From positions 1-64,000 of the forward strand of contig CAZNKO010000001.1 of NCBI GenBank assembly GCA_964573855.1: a stretch of DNA of 64,000 nucleotides, given 5' to 3'. How positions within the stretch are numbered: the first letter of the stretch is position 1; every line of letters begins with the position of its first letter. Under the pieces are notes generated by a model, which searched no databases, had not been told where the DNA came from, and worked only from the letters and a program-made list of their open reading frames with translations. The translations under genes were made by a program, and so were the position numbers. Below, piece by piece: positions 24,144 through 31,634 of this stretch. This DNA comes from CAZNKO01 sp964573855 (GTDB lineage Bacteria; Patescibacteriota; Patescibacteriia; UBA9934; GWF2-40-263).

Positions 24144-24541
24144 AATTTCATTACAAAAAGTTTGGGAAATTTTTACGTCCGGTTATTCCAATAAAAATCA
24201 AATACAAAGACCGCTCTGTAAATTATATGGTCCTTGTTGATTCTGGTGCAGATCTTTGTATTTTTGATGCCGAAATAGGAAGATTGATAGGAATTGATGT
24301 CGAAAGTGGAATACGAGATGTTGTAACTGGTATCGGTGGGCAGACAATTACGCAGTATATCCATCACGTTACGGTTGAGGTTGGAGGTCACCCTTACACT
24401 ATTGAGGCTGGATTTCTGCCACGCGTTGCCGGCAATTTTAATTATGGTGTTGTGGGACAAAAAGGATTTTTCGATACTTTCATTGTAAAATTCGACTTAG
24501 AAAAAGAAGAAATAGAGCTAAAACCAAGGATTCAAAAATAA
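24140..24541 (+). CDS. Retropepsin-like aspartic protease, single domain
   Basis: 133 aa. The active-site triad region reads MVLVDSGADLCIFD, followed by the flap-like VVTGIGGQTITQYIHHV and the second hydrophobic-glycine motif YGVVGQKGFFD. This is the pattern of single-domain, dimeric aspartyl proteases of bacteria. It is coupled to the DUF5678-like gene, next to the DGR, and convergent with recO. Whether it acts on the upstream partner is unknown. Confidence 0.8.
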   Translation: MKFHYKKFGKFLRPVIPIKIKYKDRSVNYMVLVDSGADLCIFDAEIGRLIGIDVESGIRDVVTGIGGQTITQYIHHVTVEVGGHPYTIEAGFLPRVAGNFNYGVVGQKGFFDTFIVKFDLEKEEIELKPRIQK

Positions 24542-24543
24542 CT

Positions 24544-25320
24544 CTAGACAAGGGTGGAGGCGGCGCGGAGGGAGTTTGCGGGGATCGTCGGAAAATGGGC
24601 GATGAGAAGCGATTCGACGGCTTCGTGAAAATTGAGAAGAGTGTCTCCGGGCAAGTGGAGATTCAGATGGGTATCGAACGGTTCCAAGAGAGCAAACCGC
24701 AGGAGTTTCAAAACCTCATCCGGCATGGGACGGGTCGCGAACCAGCCTTCGGGGTCGCGGGCACGACACGCGTCGCACACGACCCCGCCGCGGAGTGCGC
24801 TCCAGCGGTAGGCCCCGAGAGCAATGGACTCTCGGCACCGAAGACAGCGGGCGAGCTCGGGGCGGTAGCCCATGATCGCGAGGAGCTTCAAAGCGAATGA
24901 ACCGAGCAGGAACCCGCTTCTTGCGGAGGAAAGTTCGGCGGAGGTTGCCAGAAACTTCATCCAACGCAAAAGCTCGTCGTAAAGAATCGGGTCGCTTTGA
25001 TGCGGCCGCGTGCCGAGATCCACGAGATGGAGCGCGTTCCGAAGGAGGAGGAGGCGGGAGACATCCGTCTCAAAACCCGGGAATCCTTCTCTTCGCTCCG
25101 CAGAGGCAACGGTCTCGTAGGCACGACCGCGCACCAAAAGAAGTTCGAGAATTGCCGGCATTTCGAGATGGGGAGAAAGTTTTGCGAGCGGCTTGCGCGA
25201 CCCGCGCGCTAAAAACTCCACCTTGCCATGATCGCGGGTGAATGCCGTGTACCAACGATCCGCTTCCCGATGATCGCGGCTCCCGAGAATGATGCCGGTC
25301 GTGCGGTAGAGAGTGGCCAT
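24544..25320 (-). CDS. recO: DNA repair protein RecO
   Basis: Anneals DNA and loads RecA in the RecFOR pathway. 258 aa from ATG 25320 (MATLYRTTGIILGSRDHREAD). OB-fold N-terminus with GKVEFLARGSRK; a zinc site CLRCRESIALGAYRW...CDACRA (two CxxC pairs) in the C-terminal half. The upstream open frame is a dispersed repeat (25330-25454). Last recognisable gene of the long tuf-to-recO series. Confidence 0.92.
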   Translation of the reverse strand: MATLYRTTGIILGSRDHREADRWYTAFTRDHGKVEFLARGSRKPLAKLSPHLEMPAILELLLVRGRAYETVASAERREGFPGFETDVSRLLLLRNALHLVDLGTRPHQSDPILYDELLRWMKFLATSAELSSARSGFLLGSFALKLLAIMGYRPELARCLRCRESIALGAYRWSALRGGVVCDACRARDPEGWFATRPMPDEVLKLLRFALLEPFDTHLNLHLPGDTLLNFHEAVESLLIAHFPTIPANSLRAASTLV

Positions 25321-25329
25321 AGGAATAAT

Positions 25330-25454
25330 TGGTTCGGTGTTGACTGGCGACAAATATTCAACGTTCGTCTGACGGCTGGCGGGTTCGGTGCCTGATGGCG
25401 TTCGACCGATGACCGAACCGTCTGGTCTTCGCGACCGAACGCGAAGCCCGAACA
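25330..25454 (+). repeat. Dispersed repeat, copy 2 (partner at 15291-15432)
   Basis: Plus-strand copy sharing GGTGCCTGATGGCGTTCGA, GATGACCGAACCGTCTGGT and GACCGAACGCGAAGC with the minus-strand copy. Contains GGTTCGGT/ACCGAACC and CTTCGCG/CGCGAAG hairpins. Occupies the recO-ruvX spacer. Confidence 0.85.
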
Positions 25455-25461
25455 CTTGTCG

Positions 25462-25863
25462 TTAGTTGCCACCGATCTTATTCAAATATCCTTGCGCAAT
25501 CAGCATGGCCGCGAGGGCATCTTCGTCCGCTTCCGCTCCCTCTTCGCGCTGAAGCCGGATGCTTTCCGCAGTGGTATAAGATTCGTCCTCTTCAACCACC
25601 GGAACCGAAACGACGGAGGAGAGCTGTTTCAAAAACGCGCGTGTTTTTTCGAGCTGCTCGGGTCCGTGGCGGCTGTCGACCGAAAGAGGCGCCCCAACCA
25701 CGATCGTCCCAATGTCCTCGGAGTGCACCTTGTCCGCAATCCATGCAAGCGTCTCGGTGCCGCGATTTGCAATCACATCAAGCGGCATCGCAATCCCCGC
25801 GTCGGTGTCGCCAAACGCGAGCCCAATCTTTTTGTCGCCGTAATCAATGCCGAGAATACGCAT
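25462..25863 (-). CDS. ruvX: Putative pre-16S rRNA nuclease RuvX (YqgF)
   Basis: RNase H-fold nuclease family that trims 16S rRNA ends. 133 aa. MRILGIDYGDKKIGLAFGD with the first catalytic Asp, TIVVGAPLSVDSRHGPEQ, VPVVEEDESYTTAES and the C-terminal DEDALAAMLIAQGYL are the family blocks. It follows map after a repeat spacer. Confidence 0.92.
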   Translation of the reverse strand: MRILGIDYGDKKIGLAFGDTDAGIAMPLDVIANRGTETLAWIADKVHSEDIGTIVVGAPLSVDSRHGPEQLEKTRAFLKQLSSVVSVPVVEEDESYTTAESIRLQREEGAEADEDALAAMLIAQGYLNKIGGN

Positions 25864-25946
25864 AGGTAGGTTCGCAGGTACGCAGGTTCAGAGGTTCGCA
25901 GTGACCACTACGAACCTGCGACCCTGCGACCCTTCCTTCCCTGCAC
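25864..25946. repeat. Word-repeat hairpin between map and ruvX
   Basis: GTAGGTTCGCAGGTACGCAGG on the left pairs with CTACGAACCTGCGACCCTGCGA words on the right (each quoted part 20-21 bases trimmed: GGTTCGCAGGTACGCAGG and CGAACCTGCGACCCTGC). Same words as 4164-4235. Confidence 0.7.
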
Positions 25947-25947
25947 C

Positions 25948-26727
25948 TCATACAGGCAAGGGTGTTAGGATTTCCGTCCCTGCCTGTGTGACGACGATGG
26001 TCACTTCAAAATGCGCGCTGGATTTTCCGTCGGCCATGACGATCGTCCAGCCGTCGGGAGCCGTTTTCACATGCCAATCGCCGCCCAAGCCCACCATGGG
26101 TTCAATCGCAAGACACATACCATCCTGAATTTTCACTTTCGGATATCGCTTGTCGACAAAATTCGGCACATGCGGCGCCTCGTGCACTTTGTGTCCGACG
26201 CCATGTCCCACGAGCGCCCGGACAATTCCGTAGCCGTGCGGTTTTATGTGATTTTCAACGGCCGCGCTGATGTCCGAGATCATTCCGCCAACCTTCGCGG
26301 CTTTCACCCCGGCCATCATGGACTCACGCGTCACCCGCATGAGCTCTTGAAGTTCAGGAGAAACCTTTCCGACAGGAACCGTCACGGCCATGTCCGTACA
26401 AAGCCCCTGGTACCAGCAGCCGATATCAAACCCGACAATGTTCCCTTGTTTCAATTTCACATCACGATTGCCCGGACCGTGCACGACCTCTTCATTGATC
26501 GAGACGCAGAGCGTACTCGGAAACGGCGCGTCTTCCGGCGATGGTTTGTATCCCAAAAAAGATGGCTCTCCGCCCCCGTCCCGGATCACGCGCTCGGCGG
26601 CTCGATCAAGTTCGCGGACCGCAACCCCGGGCCGCACGGTGTCCACGGCCGCTTTGAGCGCGCGAGAAAGCAAAGCGCCGCCCTCACGCATCTTCGCAAT
26701 TTCTTCGGCCGTCTTCGTGAGCGCCAT
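25948..26727 (-). CDS. map: Methionine aminopeptidase, type I
   Basis: Removes initiator Met. 259 aa from ATG 26727 (MALTKTAEEIAKMREGG). Metal ligands can be traced: FDIGCWYQGLCTDMAVTVPV (Asp pair), GHGVGHKVHEAPHVPNF (His), CLAIEPMVGLGG (Glu) and AHFEVTIVVT (Glu). Follows adk as in the classic spc operon end; only two bases separate the genes. Confidence 0.95.
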   Translation of the reverse strand: MALTKTAEEIAKMREGGALLSRALKAAVDTVRPGVAVRELDRAAERVIRDGGGEPSFLGYKPSPEDAPFPSTLCVSINEEVVHGPGNRDVKLKQGNIVGFDIGCWYQGLCTDMAVTVPVGKVSPELQELMRVTRESMMAGVKAAKVGGMISDISAAVENHIKPHGYGIVRALVGHGVGHKVHEAPHVPNFVDKRYPKVKIQDGMCLAIEPMVGLGGDWHVKTAPDGWTIVMADGKSSAHFEVTIVVTQAGTEILTPLPV

Positions 26728-26729
26728 AC

Positions 26730-27365
26730 TTAAACCCCAAGAGCCTTCAGTAAGCGTCTTTGGACCTCTTCCACGGAACCGACGCCGTCCACATGCTTCA
26801 CGATCCCTTGAGATTCGAAGGAGGCAATCACGGGTTGCGTATCGTTGTCGTAAATTTCCAAGCGCTTCGCAATTGCCGCGGGCGCATCGTCGCTCCGCTG
26901 AAACAGCTTCCCGCCGCACACGCATGCGTCGCCAACCTTTGCGCCTTCGTCCAGACGATAAACCTTGCCGCAGCGATCACAGGTGAGACGTCCGGAGAGC
27001 CTTCGTAAAGATTCTTCGCGCGGAATTTCGATCACGAGCACATGCGTCGGTTGGTCGAACGTGAAGGCCTTGGCTTGCGCGGGATTGCGCGGATAACCGT
27101 CAAGAATGTATCCCTGTTTCACATCCGGTTTTGCAAGTCGTTTCTTCAGCAAATCCGCAGCAATTTTGTCTGAAACCAAAATGCCCCGCGTGGTCGTGGC
27201 ATGAATCTCTTTTCCCAGAGCGGAGCCTGAAACGGCTTCCTCGCGGCAAAGCTGCCCCACCCCAATGGCTGGGATGCTGAGCCGCTCGGAAAGGAGCTCG
27301 GCCTGCGTTCCCTTGCCGCTCCCCTGCGGCCCCATGAGCAGAATTTTGTAGATGTTTGAAGACAT
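26730..27365 (-). CDS. adk: Adenylate kinase with zinc-type LID
   Basis: AMP + ATP to 2 ADP. 211 aa. P-loop LLMGPQGSGKGTQAELL, LDGYPRNPAQAKAF, and an LID with four cysteines (CDRCGKVYRLDEG...CVCGG) that would bind zinc, as in Gram-positive enzymes. Placed between secY and map in the usual order, with a word-repeat spacer on the secY side. Confidence 0.95.
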   Translation of the reverse strand: MSSNIYKILLMGPQGSGKGTQAELLSERLSIPAIGVGQLCREEAVSGSALGKEIHATTTRGILVSDKIAADLLKKRLAKPDVKQGYILDGYPRNPAQAKAFTFDQPTHVLVIEIPREESLRRLSGRLTCDRCGKVYRLDEGAKVGDACVCGGKLFQRSDDAPAAIAKRLEIYDNDTQPVIASFESQGIVKHVDGVGSVEEVQRRLLKALGV

Positions 27366-27383
27366 GGAGGAAGTATAGCATGA

Positions 27384-27488
27384 TGAGGGCGCGTAGTTCG
27401 TTGTTCGTAGCTTGTAGCTCGTTGTTCGTAGCTCGTAGAATTATAAACTCTGAACCACGAACAACGAACCACGAACAACGAACAACGA
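27384..27488. repeat. Word-repeat hairpin between secY and adk
   Basis: GTAGTTCGTTGTTCGTAGCT words on the left and complementary CCACGAACAACGAAC words on the right. The same vocabulary occurs at 54377-54418. It can fold into a long imperfect stem in the secY-adk transcript. Confidence 0.7.
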
Positions 27489-28757
27489 TTACATATCGTA
27501 CTGCCGCATCGTAAGCTGTGCCTCGATTTGCTTAACGCTTTCAATCACGACGGACACGACGATCAGAATGGAGGTGCCACCGATGACCAGATTCGCATTT
27601 CCCGTGAATTGCTGGGCGAGGAGCGGGAGGACCGCGATAATCGAGAGGAAGGTGGCTCCCACGAGAAGAATCCGGTTGGTGAGCCAGCCCAAATACTCCG
27701 CCGTCGGCTTTCCCGGACGGATGCCGGGAATAAATCCTCCCTGTTTCTGCAAATTCTCCGCGACTCGGTCTGGATGGAAAACAACCGATGTGTAGAAGTA
27801 GGTGAATGCAAACACGAGGAGGAAGTACGCAACTCCGTAGAGCAGCTGATCTTGAAAGGCCTGCAGAACCCACTGGGCCGCATCACGAATGAATGGCGTG
27901 CGGGCATTGATGAAAAACTGCGCGAGCACGGTCGGAAAGAGAATGATCGAAGTCGCGAAGATGATCGGAATCACCCCGCCCATGTTGAGTCTAAGCGGGA
28001 TGTGTGAACTCACGGCCCCGGAGAGCCGGGCGCCACGGATTTGGCGCGCGTATTGGACCGGAACGTTTCGGTGCGCTTCGTTCATGATTACAATGGCCAC
28101 AATCGTCACCGTGACCATCACAAGAAATGCAATCGCGGTCACGAGCTGGCTCCGATCATAGACGGCAAGCGCTTGCCCCAAAAACGTCGGAAGGCCGGCC
28201 AAGATACCCGCGAAAATGATGAGGGAAATGCCATTGCCTACATGTTTTTCGGAAATGAGCTCCCCGATCCACATGAGAAAAACGGTCCCGGCCGTGAGAC
28301 TGATCATCGCCTGAAGCACCGTCGCAATCTCGGTATTTTGAAAGAGAGCGGCTCCCTGCTGCTGTCCGAAAAGAAGGATGATGCCATAGCCCTGAAGAAC
28401 CGCGAGCGGTACCGTGAGCCAGCGTGTCCATTGATTGATTCTCTGGCGCCCCTGCTCTTCCTTTTGCATCTCTTCGAGCTTTGGCACGATCATGGCGAGG
28501 AGCTGAAAGATAATGGACGAGGTGATGTAGGGAGCCACCCCGAGGGCCACCACGGAAAAATTCTGCAGGGTCCCGCCGGAAAAGATATTGAGAAGGCCGA
28601 AAAATTGGTTCCCTTGGAACAACGAAGCCAGGGCGTTCGGATCCACCCCCGGCACCGGAATGTGTGAGGCAATTTCGAACACGACAAGCATGGCCGCGAC
28701 GAAAAGAAGGCTGTTACGAACCTCCGTGACGTGCCAGATGCGGGAGAGCGACAACAT
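27489..28757 (-). CDS. secY: Protein translocase subunit SecY
   Basis: Central channel of the Sec translocon, ten predicted membrane spans. 422 aa, normal length. Recognisable blocks: IPVPGVDPNALASLF, GVAPYITSSIIFQLL, EEQGRQRINQWTRWLT, NGISLIIFAGI, HIPLRLNMGGVIPIIFATSI, and the C-terminal KQIEAQLTMRQYDM. Follows rplO three bases later. Confidence 0.97.
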   Translation of the reverse strand: MLSLSRIWHVTEVRNSLLFVAAMLVVFEIASHIPVPGVDPNALASLFQGNQFFGLLNIFSGGTLQNFSVVALGVAPYITSSIIFQLLAMIVPKLEEMQKEEQGRQRINQWTRWLTVPLAVLQGYGIILLFGQQQGAALFQNTEIATVLQAMISLTAGTVFLMWIGELISEKHVGNGISLIIFAGILAGLPTFLGQALAVYDRSQLVTAIAFLVMVTVTIVAIVIMNEAHRNVPVQYARQIRGARLSGAVSSHIPLRLNMGGVIPIIFATSIILFPTVLAQFFINARTPFIRDAAQWVLQAFQDQLLYGVAYFLLVFAFTYFYTSVVFHPDRVAENLQKQGGFIPGIRPGKPTAEYLGWLTNRILLVGATFLSIIAVLPLLAQQFTGNANLVIGGTSILIVVSVVIESVKQIEAQLTMRQYDM

Positions 28758-28760
28758 ACG

Positions 28761-29198
28761 TTAGAGAATCTTGCCGCCTGCGGCTTCAATCTTTTTCTTG
28801 GCCGGAAGAGATGCCTTGCACCCCTCGACGGTAATGCGGATGGCGATGGATCCATCGCCCAACACTTTCACCCCGCGGTTAATGCTCGCGACGAGCCCTT
28901 TGTTCAAAAGCGCTTGCGGATTCACGGTCGCGCCATTTTCAAATACTTTCGCAACATCTCCCACGTTCACGGTGGCGGGTTTCCAACTCGGGCCTGTAAA
29001 TCCGCGCGACTTCGGAATGGAGAGCATCATCTTTCGAAGGCCCTTGAGCTTCAACCCCGCGCGACCGCCAGAGCGCGCTTTTTGTCCTTTGACTCCGCGA
29101 CCAGAATACGTGCCGGTTGATCCAAGCCCACGGCCTACACGTTTACGTTCCTGTCGGGAACCCTTCTTCGGTTGAATCGAATGCAATGAAAGGGTCAT
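28761..29198 (-). CDS. rplO: Large ribosomal subunit protein uL15
   Basis: 145 aa. N-terminal loop KKGSRQERKRVGRGLGSTG and TYSGRGVKGQKARSGG, then KGLVASINRGVKVLGDG. The start overlaps the rpsE stop as ATGA. In most bacteria rpmD (L30) lies between rpsE and rplO; here there is no room for it, as in all known CPR. Confidence 0.95.
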   Translation of the reverse strand: MTLSLHSIQPKKGSRQERKRVGRGLGSTGTYSGRGVKGQKARSGGRAGLKLKGLRKMMLSIPKSRGFTGPSWKPATVNVGDVAKVFENGATVNPQALLNKGLVASINRGVKVLGDGSIAIRITVEGCKASLPAKKKIEAAGGKIL

Positions 29199-29791
29199 AC
29201 TTCCGCCGTCTTCGGAACACGAAGTTCTCGAATAGCCGTGAACGTTGCCTTCGCGATGTTAATCTTGTTGGTTGAATTCACGACTTTGGAAACAGCGTTT
29301 GGCACGCCCGCAAGTTCAAACACGAGCCGAACGGCCCCGCCGCACTTGAGACCTGTCCCGCGCGGCGCGGGTTTGATCATGACCCGGGCTGAACCGAATT
29401 TCACCCAGACCGGATGCGGAATCGTGTCTTCCACCATCGGAATGCGCAGGAGTTTCTTCTTGGCCTGACGATAGGCCTTATCCATGGCGATCTGCACGTC
29501 CGCTCCCTTCGCGACCCCAAGACCCACGCGTCCTTTCCGGTCTCCAAAGATGAGCGCGGCACGGAACGACATGCGCTTGCCGCCAGCCGTGACACGGGTG
29601 ACGCGCGCCAAATCAAGCGTCTTCTGGTCAAGCTCGCGCTTTTCACGCTCCCCTCCTCCCCGCCGTGCGCCACCGCCGCGGCGGCCGCCACCACCACCAA
29701 AACGCCGTGGTGGACGTCCGGGCGTGATCGTTTTGGCTTCCGAGACAGGAGCTGCCGGAGCCGTCGGTTGTGCCTGTGTTTCTGTATCCAT
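29195..29791 (-). CDS. rpsE: Small ribosomal subunit protein uS5
   Basis: 198 aa. Conserved VTRVTAGGKRMSFRAALIFG, RKGRVGLGVAKGADVQIA, TIPHPVWVKFGSARVMIKP and SVNSTNKINIAKATF-like ending. A 50-residue N-terminal extension rich in Gly/Arg and Ala/Pro (FGGGGGRRGGGARRGGG) is unusual. The start codon abuts a CCCGGTACTACAAC hairpin arm (29793). Confidence 0.95.
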   Translation of the reverse strand: MDTETQAQPTAPAAPVSEAKTITPGRPPRRFGGGGGRRGGGARRGGGEREKRELDQKTLDLARVTRVTAGGKRMSFRAALIFGDRKGRVGLGVAKGADVQIAMDKAYRQAKKKLLRIPMVEDTIPHPVWVKFGSARVMIKPAPRGTGLKCGGAVRLVFELAGVPNAVSKVVNSTNKINIAKATFTAIRELRVPKTAEV

Positions 29792-29792
29792 A

Positions 29793-29956
29793 CCCGGTAC
29801 TACAACTTCGACAAAAAATTAAGACTGAACCTTTTTGTCTGGCAGTGACGATCTGAGTGCATAGTGTTTTTTCCTTGTACGAACATACANNNNNNNNNNC
29901 TTGCTGCCGGGTGGGTAGTGTGAGATGTCAGAGTAACACATATGCCTTCTACCGGG
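29793..29956 (-). repeat. Hairpin element interrupted by assembly gap
   Basis: Left arm CCCGGTACTACAACTTCGA (29793-29811); right end CTTCTACCGGGG (29945-29956), which belongs to the other arm class. CCCGGTA/TACCGGG is a changed but still complementary version of the usual CCCCGT/ACGGGG base. Flanked by ATA. The right half (from 29900) nearly matches 30977-31034. The ten Ns inside mean the two halves could be a mis-join. Confidence 0.7.
29890..29899. other. Assembly gap (10 N)
   Basis: Ten N inside a hairpin element between rplR and rpsE; the true length is unknown. Confidence 0.99.
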
Positions 29957-30321
29957 GCATAGATTTCAAATTGAACGCCCCCCTCCCGCGCGCCGTCGGC
30001 CACCGCCGCGACACGACCATGATAGCGGTAGGGACCCCGGTCAAACACGGCCTGTGCGATGCCGGCCTTTTTCGCCTTTTCAGCAAGGAGTTTCCCCACA
30101 GCCTTTGCGACCTCGAGCGGCTTCCCGGTTTCCTTTACTTCACGATCAGAAACAGCCGCAAGCGTCCGTCCTGCCGTGTCGTCAATAAGCTGAGCGTACA
30201 CATGCTTCAAACTACGCTTCACCGAAAGGCGTGGGGAAGTGACCGTGCCTTGCATCCGCGCGCGCACGCGACCCGCGCGGCGAATGGTTCGAGCTCGTTT
30301 GAGTTTCATCCGATTCGACAT
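29902..30321 (-). CDS. rplR: Large ribosomal subunit protein uL18, 3' end uncertain
   Basis: L18 body is complete: RRAGRVRARMQGTVTSPRLS, HVYAQLIDDTAGRTLAAVSD, RGPYRYHGRVAAVADGAREG, VQF. L18 normally ends about at GVQF; here the frame reads on through EIYAPVEGICVTL into the hairpin element and the N gap, with no stop seen. A TGA exists one base out of frame at that point, so a one-base deletion or mis-assembly is possible. ATG 30319-30321; the upstream flank AGTTCGACAG...CTCACTACA is a short repeat also found before fusA. Confidence 0.88.
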
Positions 30322-30346
30322 ATAGTTCGACAGTGCTCACTACAGG

Positions 30347-30907
30347 TTATTCTGCGGCTTTCGTGGCAGCCTTTCCAACTTTGCGGCGCACCACCTCATC
30401 CGTATACTTAATGCCCTTCCCGAGGTACGGCTCGGGCGGTTTAATTTTGCGAATACGCGACGCCGTCTCCCCTACCAGCTGCTTATCAATGCCGGAGACG
30501 GTGATGATATTCTTCTCGACCTTGACCACAATGCCTTCTGGCACCGTAAAGTCGACGTCATGAGAAAATCCAACGGTGAGCACCAGTTTCTTGCCAGAAA
30601 GGTTCGCGCGAAAACCGACTCCGTTGATTTCGAGACTCTTCATGTACCCCTTCGTCACCCCCTCGAGCATGCTCGCGATCATGGCACGCGTCGTTCCCCA
30701 AAGCGCGCGCTCTTCCTTTTCCTCCGGCTGCCTGACGGTCACGTGGACTTCCTTTCCCTCTGCACTATCAACAAGCGCCACCTGTGCGGAAGGCGAAAAA
30801 TCCCAGGAGAGTTCTCCCTTTGGACCTTTCAGACGAATCGTCTGTCCCTGAACGTCCACCTGAACGTCTTTCGGGATCACAATCGGTTTTTTGCCAATGC
30901 GTGACAT
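30347..30907 (-). CDS. rplF: Large ribosomal subunit protein uL6
   Basis: 186 aa. MSRIGKKPIVIPKDVQVDVQ, LKGPKGELSWDF, NGVGFRANLSGKKLVLTVGF and RKIKPPEPYLGKGIKYTDE are diagnostic. The start codon 30905-30907 is directly preceded by hairpin element 30909-31034; without it the rpsH stop would be one base from this ATG (TGA-T-ATG). Confidence 0.96.
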   Translation of the reverse strand: MSRIGKKPIVIPKDVQVDVQGQTIRLKGPKGELSWDFSPSAQVALVDSAEGKEVHVTVRQPEEKEERALWGTTRAMIASMLEGVTKGYMKSLEINGVGFRANLSGKKLVLTVGFSHDVDFTVPEGIVVKVEKNIITVSGIDKQLVGETASRIRKIKPPEPYLGKGIKYTDEVVRRKVGKAATKAAE

Positions 30908-30908
30908 A

Positions 30909-31034
30909 CCCCGTTAGAAGTCTCGGAGAAAAAATTGAAAATTTTTTCTCTTATTTATTAATAAGCCGATAGGGTTCTTGCTGCCGTGTGGATAGTGTGA
31001 GATGTCAGAGTAACACATATGACTTCTAACGGGG
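30909..31034 (-). repeat. Hairpin element (CCCCGTTAGAAGTC arms) between rpsH and rplF
   Basis: Perfect 14-bp arms 30909-30922 and 31021-31034, flanked by ATA on both sides. An internal hairpin GAGAAAAAATT-GAA-AATTTTTTCTC is present. The right end joins the rplF start codon; the left copy of ATG opens ATG CCC CGT TAG. Confidence 0.92.
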
Positions 31035-31038
31035 CATA

Positions 31039-31431
31039 TCAAGAAACTTCACAAATAACCTCGCCGCCCAGATGCCGGGCGCGGGCCTCTTTGTTTGTCA
31101 TGAGGCCGTTCGGGGTTGAAATAATCGCAATGCCGAGGTCCGACATGACGCGTGGGAGGTCCGTCGACTTCGCATACACACGTGATCCGGGTTTGCTTAC
31201 CCGCTTCACATGCCGGAGGCGCGGTTCGGTGTTTTCATACGACAGTCCAACCTTCAGTATCGAACGCTTCGCGACCGTGAGCTTCTCCACTCCGTTCACA
31301 TAGCCTTCCTTTTCAAGAATTTTTGCAATCGAAAACTTCATTGTCGAGTACGGCAACATCACCTCGCGCTTGTGAACCGCCAGCGCGTTCCGGAGACGTG
31401 TGAGCATGTCAGAGATAGGATCCGTCATCAT
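31039..31431 (-). CDS. rpsH: Small ribosomal subunit protein uS8
   Basis: 130 aa. MTDPISDMLTRLRNALAVHK, FSIAKILEKEGYVNGVE, KRVSKPGSRVYAKSTDLPRV, LGIAIISTPNGLMTNKEARA. Normal length; starts 15 bp after rpsN. Confidence 0.97.
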   Translation of the reverse strand: MMTDPISDMLTRLRNALAVHKREVMLPYSTMKFSIAKILEKEGYVNGVEKLTVAKRSILKVGLSYENTEPRLRHVKRVSKPGSRVYAKSTDLPRVMSDLGIAIISTPNGLMTNKEARARHLGGEVICEVS

Positions 31432-31446
31432 AGTGAGTTTATCGAA

Positions 31447-31632
31447 CTACCAGCTCGCTTTTACCACGCCGGGAATTTCTCCCCGATTTGCGAGTTCGCG
31501 GAAACAGATGCGGCAGAGCTTAAATTCCCGCATGTAGCCGTGCCGACGGCCGCAGCGCCAACACCGGTTCACGATCCGAGTCGAGAACTTGGGTTTGCGC
31601 TTCGATTTTGCAATCTGATTTTCCGTTGCCAT
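31447..31632 (-). CDS. rpsN: Small ribosomal subunit protein uS14, zinc (type Z) form
   Basis: 61 aa with two CxxC pairs (NRCWRCGRRHGYMREFKLCRICFRELA; zinc ligands at CWRC and CRIC) and the C-terminal RGEIPGVVKASW. The short zinc form is normal for many CPR and Gram-positive genomes. Two bases separate its ATG from the rplE stop codon. Confidence 0.96.
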   Translation of the reverse strand: MATENQIAKSKRKPKFSTRIVNRCWRCGRRHGYMREFKLCRICFRELANRGEIPGVVKASW

Positions 31633-31634
31633 AA

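Noticed and set aside
24900..25100. Long plus-strand frames opposite recO and opposite most GC-rich genes
   Set aside because: Shadow frames of real genes; recO on the minus strand has all family motifs.
27384..27488. CRISPR array
   Set aside because: Word repeats are short, degenerate and self-complementary, without uniform spacers; no cas gene in the window.
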